Assembly: GCA_039935015.1 (NCBI GenBank)
Contig: JBDTLC010000049.1
Location: forward strand, 1 to 20,275
Source of the DNA: Paralcaligenes sp039935015
GTDB lineage: Bacteria > Pseudomonadota > Gammaproteobacteria > Burkholderiales > Burkholderiaceae_B
DNA length: 20,275 bases
Reading direction: 5' to 3'
Shown: piece by piece, positions 6,599 to 14,588 of the stretch
Position numbering within the stretch: the stretch's first letter is position 1
How the letters are laid out: each line of letters starts with the position of its first letter
The notes under the pieces: generated by a model
The model's input: only the letters and a program-made list of their open reading frames with translations
Database searches by the model: none
What the model was told of the DNA's origin: nothing
Made by a program: the position numbers and the translations under genes

Positions 6599-8076
6599 GT
6601 CGCGAAATTCTTCTATTGGTTGACGCCCTGGCGCGTGAAAAAAACGTGGCGCGAGACGTGGTGTTCGACGCGCTTGAAAACGCCTTGGCCTCGGCCATGA
6701 AAAAGCGCTTCAAGGAAGACGCCGACATTCGCGTTTCAATTGATCGCGTCAGCGGCGAGCACGAAGGCTTTCGCCGCTGGCTGGTTGTGCCCGACGATGC
6801 GGGCTTGCAAGAGCCCGATAAGCAAGAACTATATTCCGATGCGCAGGAGCGTGTGCCGGGTATTGAGGTTGATCAGTATATTGAAGAGCCGCTTGAGCCA
6901 ATTGAATTCGGGCGCATTGGAGCACAGGCAGCCAAACAGGCGATTTTGCAGCGGATCCGCGATGCCGAGCGTGAGCAGGTTCTGAATGATTTTCTTGAGC
7001 GCGGCGAGTCTATCGTATCGGGCACTGTCAAGCGCATGGATAAGGGTGACGTCATTATCGAAACCGGCAAGATAGAGGCTCGTCTGCCGCGCACCGAAAT
7101 GATTCCGAAAGAAAATATGCGAGTGGGCGACCGTGTTCGCGCCTGGGTCTTGAAAGTAGATCACACCGCTCGCGGCCAGCAGGTCATACTGTCGCGCACA
7201 GCCTCGGATTTCATTCGGCAATTGTTCGAAAATGAAGTCCCTGAAATTGAACAAGGGTTGCTGGAGATCAAGGCGGCTGCGCGCGATCCGGGCATCCGCG
7301 CTAAAATTGCCGTGGTCGCCTACGATAAGCGTATTGACCCTATTGGCACATGCGTGGGCATGCGTGGTTCCCGCGTTACGGCCGTGCGCAACGAACTGGG
7401 CGGCGAGCAGGTTGACATCGTATTATGGGCCGACGACCCAGCCGAGTTTGTAATAGGCGCATTGGCGCCTGCACATGTTGAATCGATTCTGGTCGATGAA
7501 GACAAGCATGCCATGGATGTCGTGGTTGATGCCGAAAACCTGCCCAAGGCCATAGGCGCACGTGGGCAAAACGTTCGGCTGGCCTCAGAGCTTACGGGTT
7601 GGCAGATCAACATCATGACGCCCGAAGAAAGTCAGAGTCGTCAAGACGAAGAGCGCAGTGGGTTGCGGCGCACGTTCATCGACAAACTTGATGTCGACGA
7701 GGAAGTCGCTGACATCCTGATCGATGAAGGGTTTACCGGGCTTGAAGAAATCGCCTATGTGCCCATGCAGGAATTGCTGGAAATCGAGGCGTTCGACGAG
7801 GACACGATCAACGAGCTGCGCACGCGTGCACGTAATGCCTTGCTCACCGAGGCCATAGCAGACGAAGAACGAGTGCAGACGACGCCAGAATTGCTTGAGT
7901 CTGAAGGCATGACCGCCGAATTGGCAGCCATGCTGGCTGATAAAAAGATATATACCCTGGACGATTTGGCGGAACTGGCAACTGATGAGCTATCGGAAAT
8001 TACTGGCCTAGACGAGCAGCAAGCGAGCGAGATGATTATGCGCGCCCGAGCCCACTGGTTTGACACCGAGGCGTAA
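6595..8076 (+). CDS. nusA: Transcription elongation/termination/antitermination factor NusA
   Basis: The 493-residue protein has the full proteobacterial NusA layout. It has an N-terminal RNA-polymerase-binding domain (1 to about 130), an S1 domain (SIVSGTVKRMDKGDVIIETG, about 135-200), two KH domains with GxxG loops GMRG (255-258) and GARG (321-324), and two C-terminal acidic repeats (about 360-420 and 435-490) with helix-hairpin-helix-like motifs. NusA modulates pausing, intrinsic and Rho termination, and rRNA antitermination. It is translationally coupled to rimP by ATGA; 50 bases separate it from infB. Confidence 0.98.
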   Translation: MSREILLLVDALAREKNVARDVVFDALENALASAMKKRFKEDADIRVSIDRVSGEHEGFRRWLVVPDDAGLQEPDKQELYSDAQERVPGIEVDQYIEEPLEPIEFGRIGAQAAKQAILQRIRDAEREQVLNDFLERGESIVSGTVKRMDKGDVIIETGKIEARLPRTEMIPKENMRVGDRVRAWVLKVDHTARGQQVILSRTASDFIRQLFENEVPEIEQGLLEIKAAARDPGIRAKIAVVAYDKRIDPIGTCVGMRGSRVTAVRNELGGEQVDIVLWADDPAEFVIGALAPAHVESILVDEDKHAMDVVVDAENLPKAIGARGQNVRLASELTGWQINIMTPEESQSRQDEERSGLRRTFIDKLDVDEEVADILIDEGFTGLEEIAYVPMQELLEIEAFDEDTINELRTRARNALLTEAIADEERVQTTPELLESEGMTAELAAMLADKKIYTLDDLAELATDELSEITGLDEQQASEMIMRARAHWFDTEA

Positions 8077-8126
8077 AAACTTGTCTGCATTTATTGAAAT
8101 TGCTGTAGTAAGTAAGAGAGAGTGGA

Positions 8127-11096
8127 ATGTCGAGTAACACCGTCGCCCAGTTCGCCGTCGAACTGAAAATGCCTGCAAACGTGCTGCTCGAGCAGCTGCG
8201 TTCGGCAGGTGTTGAGCTCAAATCGGTTGATGACGACGTCACCGACGCGGATAAGACGAGGCTGCTCGATTCCTTGCGTCGTTCCCATGGTGGATCCGAC
8301 GGCAAGAAAATTACCCTGACGCGTCGGCAAACTTCTGAAATACGGCAGGCCGACGGCTCGGGCCGGTCGCGCACCATTCAGGTCGAGGTTCGCAAGAAAC
8401 GCGTATTCGTCAAGCGCGATGCTTCCGAGCTGGCGGCCGATGCAAACAAAACAGCTGCGGTCGATGCGGATGTATTGCCTGAATCTGTATTGCCTGAATC
8501 GTCTGCCGTGGCCGCACCGAATGAAATCGCCCAGAGCGTCGGCGCGCCGACTTCTGCGGTGGTCGATGCCGCTCCTCAAGCTGACGCTGACGTGTCTGTC
8601 GAAGCTAAGGTTGAAGCGGTTACCCCTGCCCCCGCCGCTGTCGATGAAGCGGCGCCCACGAATGCGGCCGATACTCCCGGCCCATCGGCGGCAAGTGCTC
8701 CAAGCGACACCCCGGCCCAGGTTGAAGCCCCAGTCGTCGTTACCGCTGATTCGGGTCAAACCGAAGCGCCAGCAGACCCCGAACCTGTCCCACAGGTGGT
8801 CCAACAAGCGGTGGTCGATGCCAAGCCCGAGTTGGCCGTGGTGAAACCGGCGCATAAGCGCAAGGGCAAGGCAGATATTAAAGTCGCCGCCGATTCGGTG
8901 CATGCCGATGCTGCGTCCAAATCGGTAACCGACCCTAGCCGCGACCGGGCGCGTCGAGCCTCCGAGGCGGAGGCCGCTGCCCTGCGCGAGATGCTGAGTC
9001 ATCCGCGCAGGGTGTTGAAGGCTCCCGAACCGGATCCCGCCGCCTTGTCGGGCACCTTGCACAAGCCTGCTGGTGCAAAGATTGTGGTTAAGAAAGACGC
9101 CAAGCCGGGTGCGGCGGGCGCCGGAGTCAAGAAAACAATCAAGGCTTCTGAAGTTTCGTCCTCCTGGACCGATGACAATGCGCGCAAGAAGCCGGCGCAA
9201 AAAGGCGATGCACCAAGTCCCGGTCGCGATGGCTGGCGCGCTCCAGGTGGCAAAGGTGGCAAAAGCGGCGGTCGTGGCGGGCGCCACAGAAATGCGCAGC
9301 CCGAGCGTCAGGAACCACAGGCTGTGGAGTTTATCGCTCGTGAGGTCCATGTCCCAGAGACCATTACGGTGGCCGATCTGGCCCACAAGATGTCGGTCAA
9401 GGCCGCCGAGGTTATCAAGCATCTTATGAAGCTCGGCCAGATGGTGACGATCAATCAGGTGTTGGATCAGGAAACGGCCATGATTTTGGTCGAGGAACTG
9501 GGCCATGTTGCCATCGCAGCAAAATTGGATGACCCCGAGGCTTTCCTTGATCTGAATGAAGGAGAGCAGGCCGAAGTCGAGTCCTTGTCGCGAGCACCCG
9601 TTGTGACCGTGATGGGTCACGTAGATCACGGCAAGACTTCTTTACTGGACTATATACGTCGCACCAAAGTGGCGTCGGGCGAAGCCGGTGGCATTACGCA
9701 GCATATCGGCGCCTACAACGTCAAAACCGATCGCGGCATGGTCACCTTTCTAGATACCCCGGGCCATGAAGCGTTTACGGCAATGCGTGCGCGCGGCGCG
9801 AAAGCAACCGATATTGTCATTCTGGTGGTGGCGGCCGACGATGGCGTTATGCCTCAGACCAAAGAGGCGATTCACCACGCAAAAGCGGCGGGTGTTCCGT
9901 TAGTGGTCGCGATTAACAAAATCGACAAGCCGGGCGCCAATCCCGACCGCGTCAAGCAAGAGTTGGTTGCTGAAGAGGTTGTGCCTGAAGAATACGGTGG
10001 CGATGTTCCTTTTGTGCCGGTATCGGCCAAAACGGGCGAAGGTATTGAAACTTTGCTGGAAAATGTTCTGTTGCAGGCAGAGATGCTTGAGCTTAAGGCA
10101 CCGATTGATGCGCCTGCCAAGGGGATCGTGATCGAGGCACGTCTGGATAAAGGGCGTGGTCCGGTGGCCACTATTCTGGTTCAGAGTGGCACCTTGTCGC
10201 GTGGCGATGTGGTTCTGGCTGGCGCCAGCTATGGCCGCGTACGTGCCATGCTTAATGAAAACGGCAAGCCTATCAATAGCGCGGGCCCATCGGTTCCGGT
10301 TGAAATTCAGGGCCTTACAGAAGTACCTGCCGCGGGTGACGAATTGATCTCGCTGGCCGATGAACGCAAGGCTCGTGAAATTGCTTTGTTCCGTCAGGGT
10401 AAATTCCGCGACGTGAAGCTGGCTCGCCAGCAGGCGGCCAAGCTCGAGTCGATGTTCGACGGTGCTGGCGAAGGCGTGCAAACGCTCGAGTTGATCGTGA
10501 AAACCGATGTTCAGGGTTCGCAAGAAGCCTTGGTGTCCTCACTGGTTAAATTGTCTACTGAAGAGGTACGCGTGCGGGTGGTCCATGCCGCTGTAGGCGG
10601 GATTTCCGAGAGCGATATCAACCTGGCCATTGCGTCCAACGCTGTGGTGATAGGCTTTAACGTGCGTGCCGAGCAAAGTGCCAAGAAACTGGCAGAGCAT
10701 AATGGCATCGACCTGCGCTACTACAACATTATTTACGATGCGGTCGATGATGTGCGTAACGCAATGTCGGGCATGCTGGCTCCCGAGAAGAAAGAAGAAG
10801 TGATCGGCATGGTCGAAATTCGCGAGGTGTATACCATTTCGCGTATCGGCAGTATTGCTGGTTGCATGGTGACCGATGGTCTGGTGCGGCGCGATTCCCA
10901 AGTTCGCTTGCTGCGCGACAATGTCGTGCACTGGAGCGGCTGGCTCGAATCGCTGCGTCGTTTCAAGGACGATGTCAAGGAAGTCAAATCAGGTTTCGAT
11001 TGCGGTATTAGCCTCAAGGGCAATAACGACATTCAGGTTGGCGACCAGCTCGAGATCTTTGAAATCAAAGAAGTGGCCCGAACCCTGTCATCATGA
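8127..11096 (+). CDS. infB: Translation initiation factor IF-2
   Basis: The 989-residue protein delivers fMet-tRNA to the 30S P site and promotes subunit joining with GTP hydrolysis. An N-terminal IF2_N module covers residues 1-55 (QFAVELKMPANVLLEQLRSA). An Ala/Pro/Val-rich then Lys/Gly-rich linker runs to about 400, and a second IF2_N-like module lies at about 408-462. The G domain follows with G1 GHVDHGKTS (497-505), G3 DTPGHEAF (543-550) and G4 NKID (597-600). The C-terminal beta-barrels and fMet-tRNA-binding domain end at EVARTLSS. The start ATG 8127 is preceded by AAGAGAGAGTGG. The TGA overlaps rbfA as ATGA (11093-11096). Confidence 0.98.
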   Translation: MSSNTVAQFAVELKMPANVLLEQLRSAGVELKSVDDDVTDADKTRLLDSLRRSHGGSDGKKITLTRRQTSEIRQADGSGRSRTIQVEVRKKRVFVKRDASELAADANKTAAVDADVLPESVLPESSAVAAPNEIAQSVGAPTSAVVDAAPQADADVSVEAKVEAVTPAPAAVDEAAPTNAADTPGPSAASAPSDTPAQVEAPVVVTADSGQTEAPADPEPVPQVVQQAVVDAKPELAVVKPAHKRKGKADIKVAADSVHADAASKSVTDPSRDRARRASEAEAAALREMLSHPRRVLKAPEPDPAALSGTLHKPAGAKIVVKKDAKPGAAGAGVKKTIKASEVSSSWTDDNARKKPAQKGDAPSPGRDGWRAPGGKGGKSGGRGGRHRNAQPERQEPQAVEFIAREVHVPETITVADLAHKMSVKAAEVIKHLMKLGQMVTINQVLDQETAMILVEELGHVAIAAKLDDPEAFLDLNEGEQAEVESLSRAPVVTVMGHVDHGKTSLLDYIRRTKVASGEAGGITQHIGAYNVKTDRGMVTFLDTPGHEAFTAMRARGAKATDIVILVVAADDGVMPQTKEAIHHAKAAGVPLVVAINKIDKPGANPDRVKQELVAEEVVPEEYGGDVPFVPVSAKTGEGIETLLENVLLQAEMLELKAPIDAPAKGIVIEARLDKGRGPVATILVQSGTLSRGDVVLAGASYGRVRAMLNENGKPINSAGPSVPVEIQGLTEVPAAGDELISLADERKAREIALFRQGKFRDVKLARQQAAKLESMFDGAGEGVQTLELIVKTDVQGSQEALVSSLVKLSTEEVRVRVVHAAVGGISESDINLAIASNAVVIGFNVRAEQSAKKLAEHNGIDLRYYNIIYDAVDDVRNAMSGMLAPEKKEEVIGMVEIREVYTISRIGSIAGCMVTDGLVRRDSQVRLLRDNVVHWSGWLESLRRFKDDVKEVKSGFDCGISLKGNNDIQVGDQLEIFEIKEVARTLSS
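8472..8501 (+). repeat. 15-bp tandem duplication in the IF2 linker
   Basis: Two adjacent units GTATTGCCTGAATC(T/G) at 8472 and 8487 encode VLPES twice. The repeat is in frame and lies in the disordered linker, so it looks like a recent slippage duplication with little functional effect. Confidence 0.8.
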
Positions 11097-11503
11097 GTCG
11101 CCATAAGTCAAAACCCAATCCCGGTCGCATTACACGGCTGTCCGACCAGATCCAGAAAGATCTGGCCGGGCTCATCCAACGCGAAATTGATGTTTCGCGA
11201 GCGGGGCTGATCACATTGACCGGCGTAGATTTGTCGGCCGACTACGCACATGCCAAGGTGCATTTCACGGTAATGGGCGCCGAGCCCGAAGTGGCCAGTG
11301 CAGCCCTTAATGAAAAAGCGGGCTGGTTGCATTCGCTGCTCTTCAAGCTTCTGCATATTCATACAGTTCCTACTTTGCATTTCCTGCATGATGGCCAGCT
11401 TGAGCGTGGTATTGAGCTGTCGCGCCTGATTGATCAGGCAAATCAGCCCATCAGTTATTCTTCCATTCCTTCGGATCTCGAAGATCCCGACGTACAGCCC
11501 TGA
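11093..11503 (+). CDS. rbfA: 30S ribosome-binding factor RbfA
   Basis: The 136-residue protein is RbfA, a KH-fold factor that binds immature 30S subunits near the 5' helix of 16S rRNA. Family features are RITRLSDQIQKDLAGLIQREI at the start, LITLTGVDLSADYAHAKVHF in the middle, and VPTLHFLHDGQLERGIELSRLI near the end. It is coupled to infB by an ATGA overlap. Its stop codon falls in the loop of an intrinsic terminator. Length is normal for the family, with a short variable C-terminal tail. Confidence 0.96.
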   Translation: MSRHKSKPNPGRITRLSDQIQKDLAGLIQREIDVSRAGLITLTGVDLSADYAHAKVHFTVMGAEPEVASAALNEKAGWLHSLLFKLLHIHTVPTLHFLHDGQLERGIELSRLIDQANQPISYSSIPSDLEDPDVQP

Positions 11504-11521
11504 AGGGGCTGTCGTTTTTTT
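11494..11521 (+). terminator. Intrinsic terminator overlapping the rbfA stop codon
   Basis: A 7-bp stem ACAGCCC / GGGCTGT (11494-11500 with 11506-11512) closes a TGAAG loop that contains the rbfA TGA stop codon, and CG plus seven T residues follow. It lies only 14 bases before the truB start. Ribosomes finishing rbfA would cover the left arm, so translation of rbfA could reduce termination. Confidence 0.78.
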
Positions 11522-11535
11522 CCTCAGGTTAAACG

Positions 11536-12291
11536 ATGGTTTCCAGACGCGGGCAAGTGCTCGACGGTGTCTTATTGCTCGACAAACCCGAGGGCTTGTC
11601 GAGTAACCACGCGCTGCAGCGTGCCAAGCGTGCGCTCGATGCTCGCAAAGCTGGGCACACAGGCACTCTGGATCCCTTTGCGACGGGGCTATTGGTATGC
11701 TGTCTGGGGCGCGCCACCAAACTGTCGGCCGCCATGCTCAATGCCGACAAGGTTTATCACGCAACGCTGGGTCTGGGCGAAGAGACGGATACGGGTGATT
11801 TAACCGGCCAGATTGTGTTTCAGGCGCTTGCCTCTTTTCAGGGGGTAAGTGGCGACGAGATGGAGCGAGCGGTGTCAGGTTTTCGCGGGCCGATTGAGCA
11901 GATTCCACCCATGTATTCGGCCTTGAAGCGCGATGGCAAGCCTTTATACGAATATGCGCGCCAGGGAATTGAACTTGACCGTCCGCCACGCGCGATTACG
12001 ATTTACAAATTGGAAGTCTTGAGTTTGAACGGACGCCAGGTTGAAATGATGGTGTCTTGCAGTAAAGGCACGTACATTCGAACCTTAGCGCAGGATATTG
12101 GCCGTTTGCTAGGTTGTGGTGCCCACCTGACTGCCTTGCGGCGCACACGGGTGGGGCCGTTTTCGCTTGACGACGCTATTGGGCTTGAAGCCCTGCAGGC
12201 CATGTCTGCGCCTCAGTCCACCTTGATTGCACTCGATGCCTTACCTGCTGGCCTGTTGCCTGCAACCCTTACACAAAAGGAAGAATTATGA
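11536..12291 (+). CDS. truB: tRNA pseudouridine-55 synthase TruB
   Basis: The 251-residue protein makes pseudouridine-55 in the T-loop of tRNAs. Motifs are GVLLLDKPEGLSSN (11-24), the catalytic motif GHTGTLDPFATGLL with nucleophile D46, the segment IEQIPPMYSALKRDGKPLYEYAR, and CSKGTYIRTLAQDIG. The C-terminal PUA-type domain is short or absent, giving a protein shorter than the 300-plus residues of E. coli TruB. The start ATG 11536 has AGG 8 bases upstream. It overlaps typA by ATGA (12288-12291). Confidence 0.96.
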   Translation: MVSRRGQVLDGVLLLDKPEGLSSNHALQRAKRALDARKAGHTGTLDPFATGLLVCCLGRATKLSAAMLNADKVYHATLGLGEETDTGDLTGQIVFQALASFQGVSGDEMERAVSGFRGPIEQIPPMYSALKRDGKPLYEYARQGIELDRPPRAITIYKLEVLSLNGRQVEMMVSCSKGTYIRTLAQDIGRLLGCGAHLTALRRTRVGPFSLDDAIGLEALQAMSAPQSTLIALDALPAGLLPATLTQKEEL

Positions 12292-14108
12292 ATCGCGCTT
12301 TGCGCAATGTGGCGATTATCGCCCACGTCGATCACGGTAAGACCACCCTGGTTGATCAGTTGTTACGTCAGTCCGGCACATTTCGCGATAATCAGCAGAT
12401 GGCCGAACGGATCATGGATTCGGGTGATATAGAACGTGAACGCGGAATTACCATTCTTGCGAAAAACTGCGCCGTCGAATATGAAGGCACACACATCAAT
12501 ATTGTCGACACCCCGGGGCACGCCGATTTCGGCGGCGAAGTCGAACGAGTGCTGTCGATGGTCGATGGTGTGCTGTTGCTGGTCGATGCGGTTGAGGGCC
12601 CCATGCCTCAAACCCGTTTCGTGACGCGCAAAGCTTTGGCTCTGGGGCTTAAGCCCATTGTGGTCGTGAACAAGGTAGATCGTCCGGGTGCGCGCCCCGA
12701 TTTTGTAATCAATGCGACCTTCGATCTGTTCGACAAACTTGGTGCGACCGAGGCACAGCTGGATTTTCCGGTGATTTACGCTTCGGGTTTGGCGGGCTAT
12801 GCAGGTTTGACCGAAGATGTGCGCGAAGGCGATATGCGTCCGCTTTTTGACGCTATCTTGAAATACGTGCCGCAACGCGAAGACGACGCAGACGGCCCGC
12901 TTCAGTTGCAGATCATCTCACTCGATTACAGCAGCTATGTGGGTAAGATCGGCGTGGGCCGGATTAACCGTGGGCGCTTGCGTGCCGCTCAAGATGTGGT
13001 GATTCAATTCGGCCCGGACAGTCCGATCATCAAAGGACGCGTCAACCAGGTTCTTAAATTCAAGGGTCTGGAACGCGAGCTGGTAGAGCACGCCGAGGCC
13101 GGTGACATTGTTCTGATCAATGGCATCGAAGATATCGGCATAGGCTGCACCTTGATGGACCCAGCCAATCCCGAGCCCTTGGCCATGCTGCATATCGACG
13201 AGCCCACGTTGACCATGAATTTTATGGTCAACACGTCGCCTCTGGCAGGCCGTGAAGGCAAGTTTGTGACCAGCCGTCAATTACGCGACCGTCTCGACCG
13301 TGAATTGAAATCCAACGTGGCCTTGCGGGTGAAAGAGACCGATGATGACACGGTGTTTGAGGTGTCAGGGCGCGGTGAGCTGCACCTGACCATCTTGCTT
13401 GAAAATATGCGCCGCGAAGGCTACGAGCTGGCGGCTTCGCGCCCTCGCGTGGTGATCAAAGAACAAGATGGCGTGCGCATGGAGCCCTACGAATTGCTGA
13501 CGGTTGATCTGGAAGACGGACACCAGGGCGCAGTCATGGAAGAGCTGGGACGGCGTAAAGGTGATTTGCAGGACATGGTGGCTGATGGGCGCGGTCGCAC
13601 GCGTCTGGAATACCGGATTCCGGCTCGTGGCCTGATCGGTTTTCATAATGAGTTTTTGACGTTGACGCGTGGCACGGGGCTGGACAGCCATATTTTTGAT
13701 GAATATGGTCCGGTGCGCGAAGGCGGGGTCGGCGAGCGCCGCAATGGTGTATTGATCAGCCAGGATAACGGTGCGGCGGTTGCGTATGCGTTGTGGAAGC
13801 TGCAGGACCGCGGCCGTATGTTTGTGTCGCCCGGAGAGCCTTTGTATGAAGGCATGATTATCGGGATCCATAGTCGTGAAAATGATCTGGTGGTGAATCC
13901 GATTAAAGAGAAGAAATTGACCAACGTGCGTGCGTCGGGCAAGGACGAGCATATTGATCTGGTTCCGCCGATACGTATGACGCTGGAGTATGCGGTGGAG
14001 TTCATTACGGACGATGAGCTGGTGGAAGTGACTCCGAAGTCGATACGTTTACGCAAGCGCTATTTGACGGATCAGGATCGTCGTCGCATGTCTCGCGAAG
14101 GCACCTGA
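12288..14108 (+). CDS. typA: Translational GTPase TypA/BipA
   Basis: The 606-residue protein is the ribosome-associated GTPase BipA/TypA, involved in 50S assembly at low temperature and in stress adaptation. G motifs are AHVDHGKTT (12-20), switch-region RGITI (52-56), DTPGHADF (74-81) and NKVD (128-131). The elongation-factor-like domains follow, with LHLTILLENMRREGYEL and the TypA-specific C-terminal domain (YEGMIIGIHSRENDLVVNP...KKLTNVRASGKDE). Length matches the family. It is coupled to truB by ATGA and ends before a clear terminator. Confidence 0.98.
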   Translation: MNRALRNVAIIAHVDHGKTTLVDQLLRQSGTFRDNQQMAERIMDSGDIERERGITILAKNCAVEYEGTHINIVDTPGHADFGGEVERVLSMVDGVLLLVDAVEGPMPQTRFVTRKALALGLKPIVVVNKVDRPGARPDFVINATFDLFDKLGATEAQLDFPVIYASGLAGYAGLTEDVREGDMRPLFDAILKYVPQREDDADGPLQLQIISLDYSSYVGKIGVGRINRGRLRAAQDVVIQFGPDSPIIKGRVNQVLKFKGLERELVEHAEAGDIVLINGIEDIGIGCTLMDPANPEPLAMLHIDEPTLTMNFMVNTSPLAGREGKFVTSRQLRDRLDRELKSNVALRVKETDDDTVFEVSGRGELHLTILLENMRREGYELAASRPRVVIKEQDGVRMEPYELLTVDLEDGHQGAVMEELGRRKGDLQDMVADGRGRTRLEYRIPARGLIGFHNEFLTLTRGTGLDSHIFDEYGPVREGGVGERRNGVLISQDNGAAVAYALWKLQDRGRMFVSPGEPLYEGMIIGIHSRENDLVVNPIKEKKLTNVRASGKDEHIDLVPPIRMTLEYAVEFITDDELVEVTPKSIRLRKRYLTDQDRRRMSREGT

Positions 14109-14111
14109 TAG

Positions 14112-14139
14112 AAGGGACCCGATTGGGGTCCTTTTTTTT
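14112..14139 (+). terminator. Intrinsic terminator after typA
   Basis: An imperfect stem AAGGGACCC / GGGTCCTT (14112-14120 with 14126-14134, one G-U pair) closes a GATTG loop and runs into eight T residues. It begins four bases after the typA stop codon and marks the end of the conserved operon. Confidence 0.88.
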
Positions 14140-14181
14140 CTCCATTGTCTGGGGTTGTGTTTATGCGGCGGTACTCCTCGT

Positions 14182-14206
14182 TGTAGCGGCACCTCTCGTG
14201 GGTGCC
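14182..14206 (+). repeat. Short hairpin repeat, copy B (REP-like)
   Basis: TGTAGC followed by GGCACC / GGTGCC (14188-14193 with 14201-14206) around a TCTCGTG loop. It has the same orientation as copies A and C. It lies 43 bases past the typA terminator and 40 bases before the nested inverted repeat. Confidence 0.65.
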
Positions 14207-14246
14207 ATAGTGGTTTTGGCCTGCTTTATGTTTTTATAAGTGAAAC

Positions 14247-14469
14247 GGCGACGGTGGTTCAGGCGTGCCCGCTCACATCGTCCGGCCCTGGCATAGCCAG
14301 GGCTGCCTGCGCCAAACACCTGGATTGGGGCGGGGCGCAAACTCGCAACATGACCAGCCCACTGGGCTGGTCAAAGCGTTTTGCTCGAACAGTGCGCCCC
14401 TTGCCTCCCCAATCCAGGTGTTTGGCGCAGCGGACTCAAGTTCGCTGGCCCGCCTGAACCACCGTCACC
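14247..14469. repeat. Nested, multi-arm inverted repeat of about 220 bp (MITE-like or structured element)
   Basis: Four levels of symmetry are stacked. The outer arms GACGGTGGTTCAGGCG (14250-14265) and their complement (14451-14466) are perfect over 16 bp and extend with single mismatches on both sides. Middle arms of 24 bp (14307-14330 with 14407-14430) are perfect. Inner arms GGGGCGCA / TGCGCCCC lie at 14332-14339 and 14393-14400. A central palindrome TGACCAGCCCA-C-TGGGCTGGTCA spans 14351-14373. A side hairpin GCCCTGGC-ATA-GCCAGGGC (14285-14303) sits only in the left half. No transposase gene and no clear target-site duplication are seen. It may be a non-autonomous mobile element, a cruciform-forming site or a structured RNA. 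Confidence 0.85.
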
Positions 14470-14514
14470 TTGTCGTATAGCGTGGCGTGGCATTGCGTCA
14501 CATGGCATGTTTTT

Positions 14515-14539
14515 TGTAGCGGCACCCTTTGTGGGTGCC
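14515..14539 (+). repeat. Short hairpin repeat, copy C (REP-like)
   Basis: TGTAGC followed by a 7-bp stem GGCACCC / GGGTGCC (14521-14527 with 14533-14539) around TTTGT. It is almost identical to copy A apart from one compensating pair. It lies 45 bases after the nested inverted repeat, so copies B and C bracket that element nearly symmetrically. Confidence 0.65.
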
Positions 14540-14588
14540 GTCCGCACTATTGGGGCCGGCGGAAAGGCGAATCAGGCAGCGACACCAT

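Larger units (their letters stand above)
14140..14588. other. Non-coding interval between convergent typA and thiG, filled by repeats
   Basis: About 450 bases hold no convincing gene; open frames here have no family resemblance. The interval contains hairpin repeat copy B (14182-14206), a nested inverted repeat (14247-14469) and hairpin repeat copy C (14515-14539), described separately. No clear intrinsic terminator for thiG is seen on the minus strand; the copy C stem is not followed by a T run in that direction. Confidence 0.7.

Noticed and set aside
8091..9629. 512-codon minus-strand open frame opposite infB
   Set aside because: It is antisense to the IF2 coding sequence, whose frame carries unmistakable motifs; the His/Arg/Gly-rich translation is a codon-bias shadow.
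9900..10523. 207-codon minus-strand open frame opposite the IF2 G domain
   Set aside because: Shadow of infB codon usage; no recognisable domain.
13365..13952. 195-codon minus-strand open frame opposite typA
   Set aside because: Shadow of typA, with no family features.
14247..14469. Integron attC site or CRISPR
   Set aside because: The arms do not show the attC core boxes, no integrase is near, and there are no regularly spaced direct repeats.
14515..14539. Copy C hairpin as terminator for thiG
   Set aside because: Read on the minus strand the stem is followed by GCTACAAAA rather than a T run.
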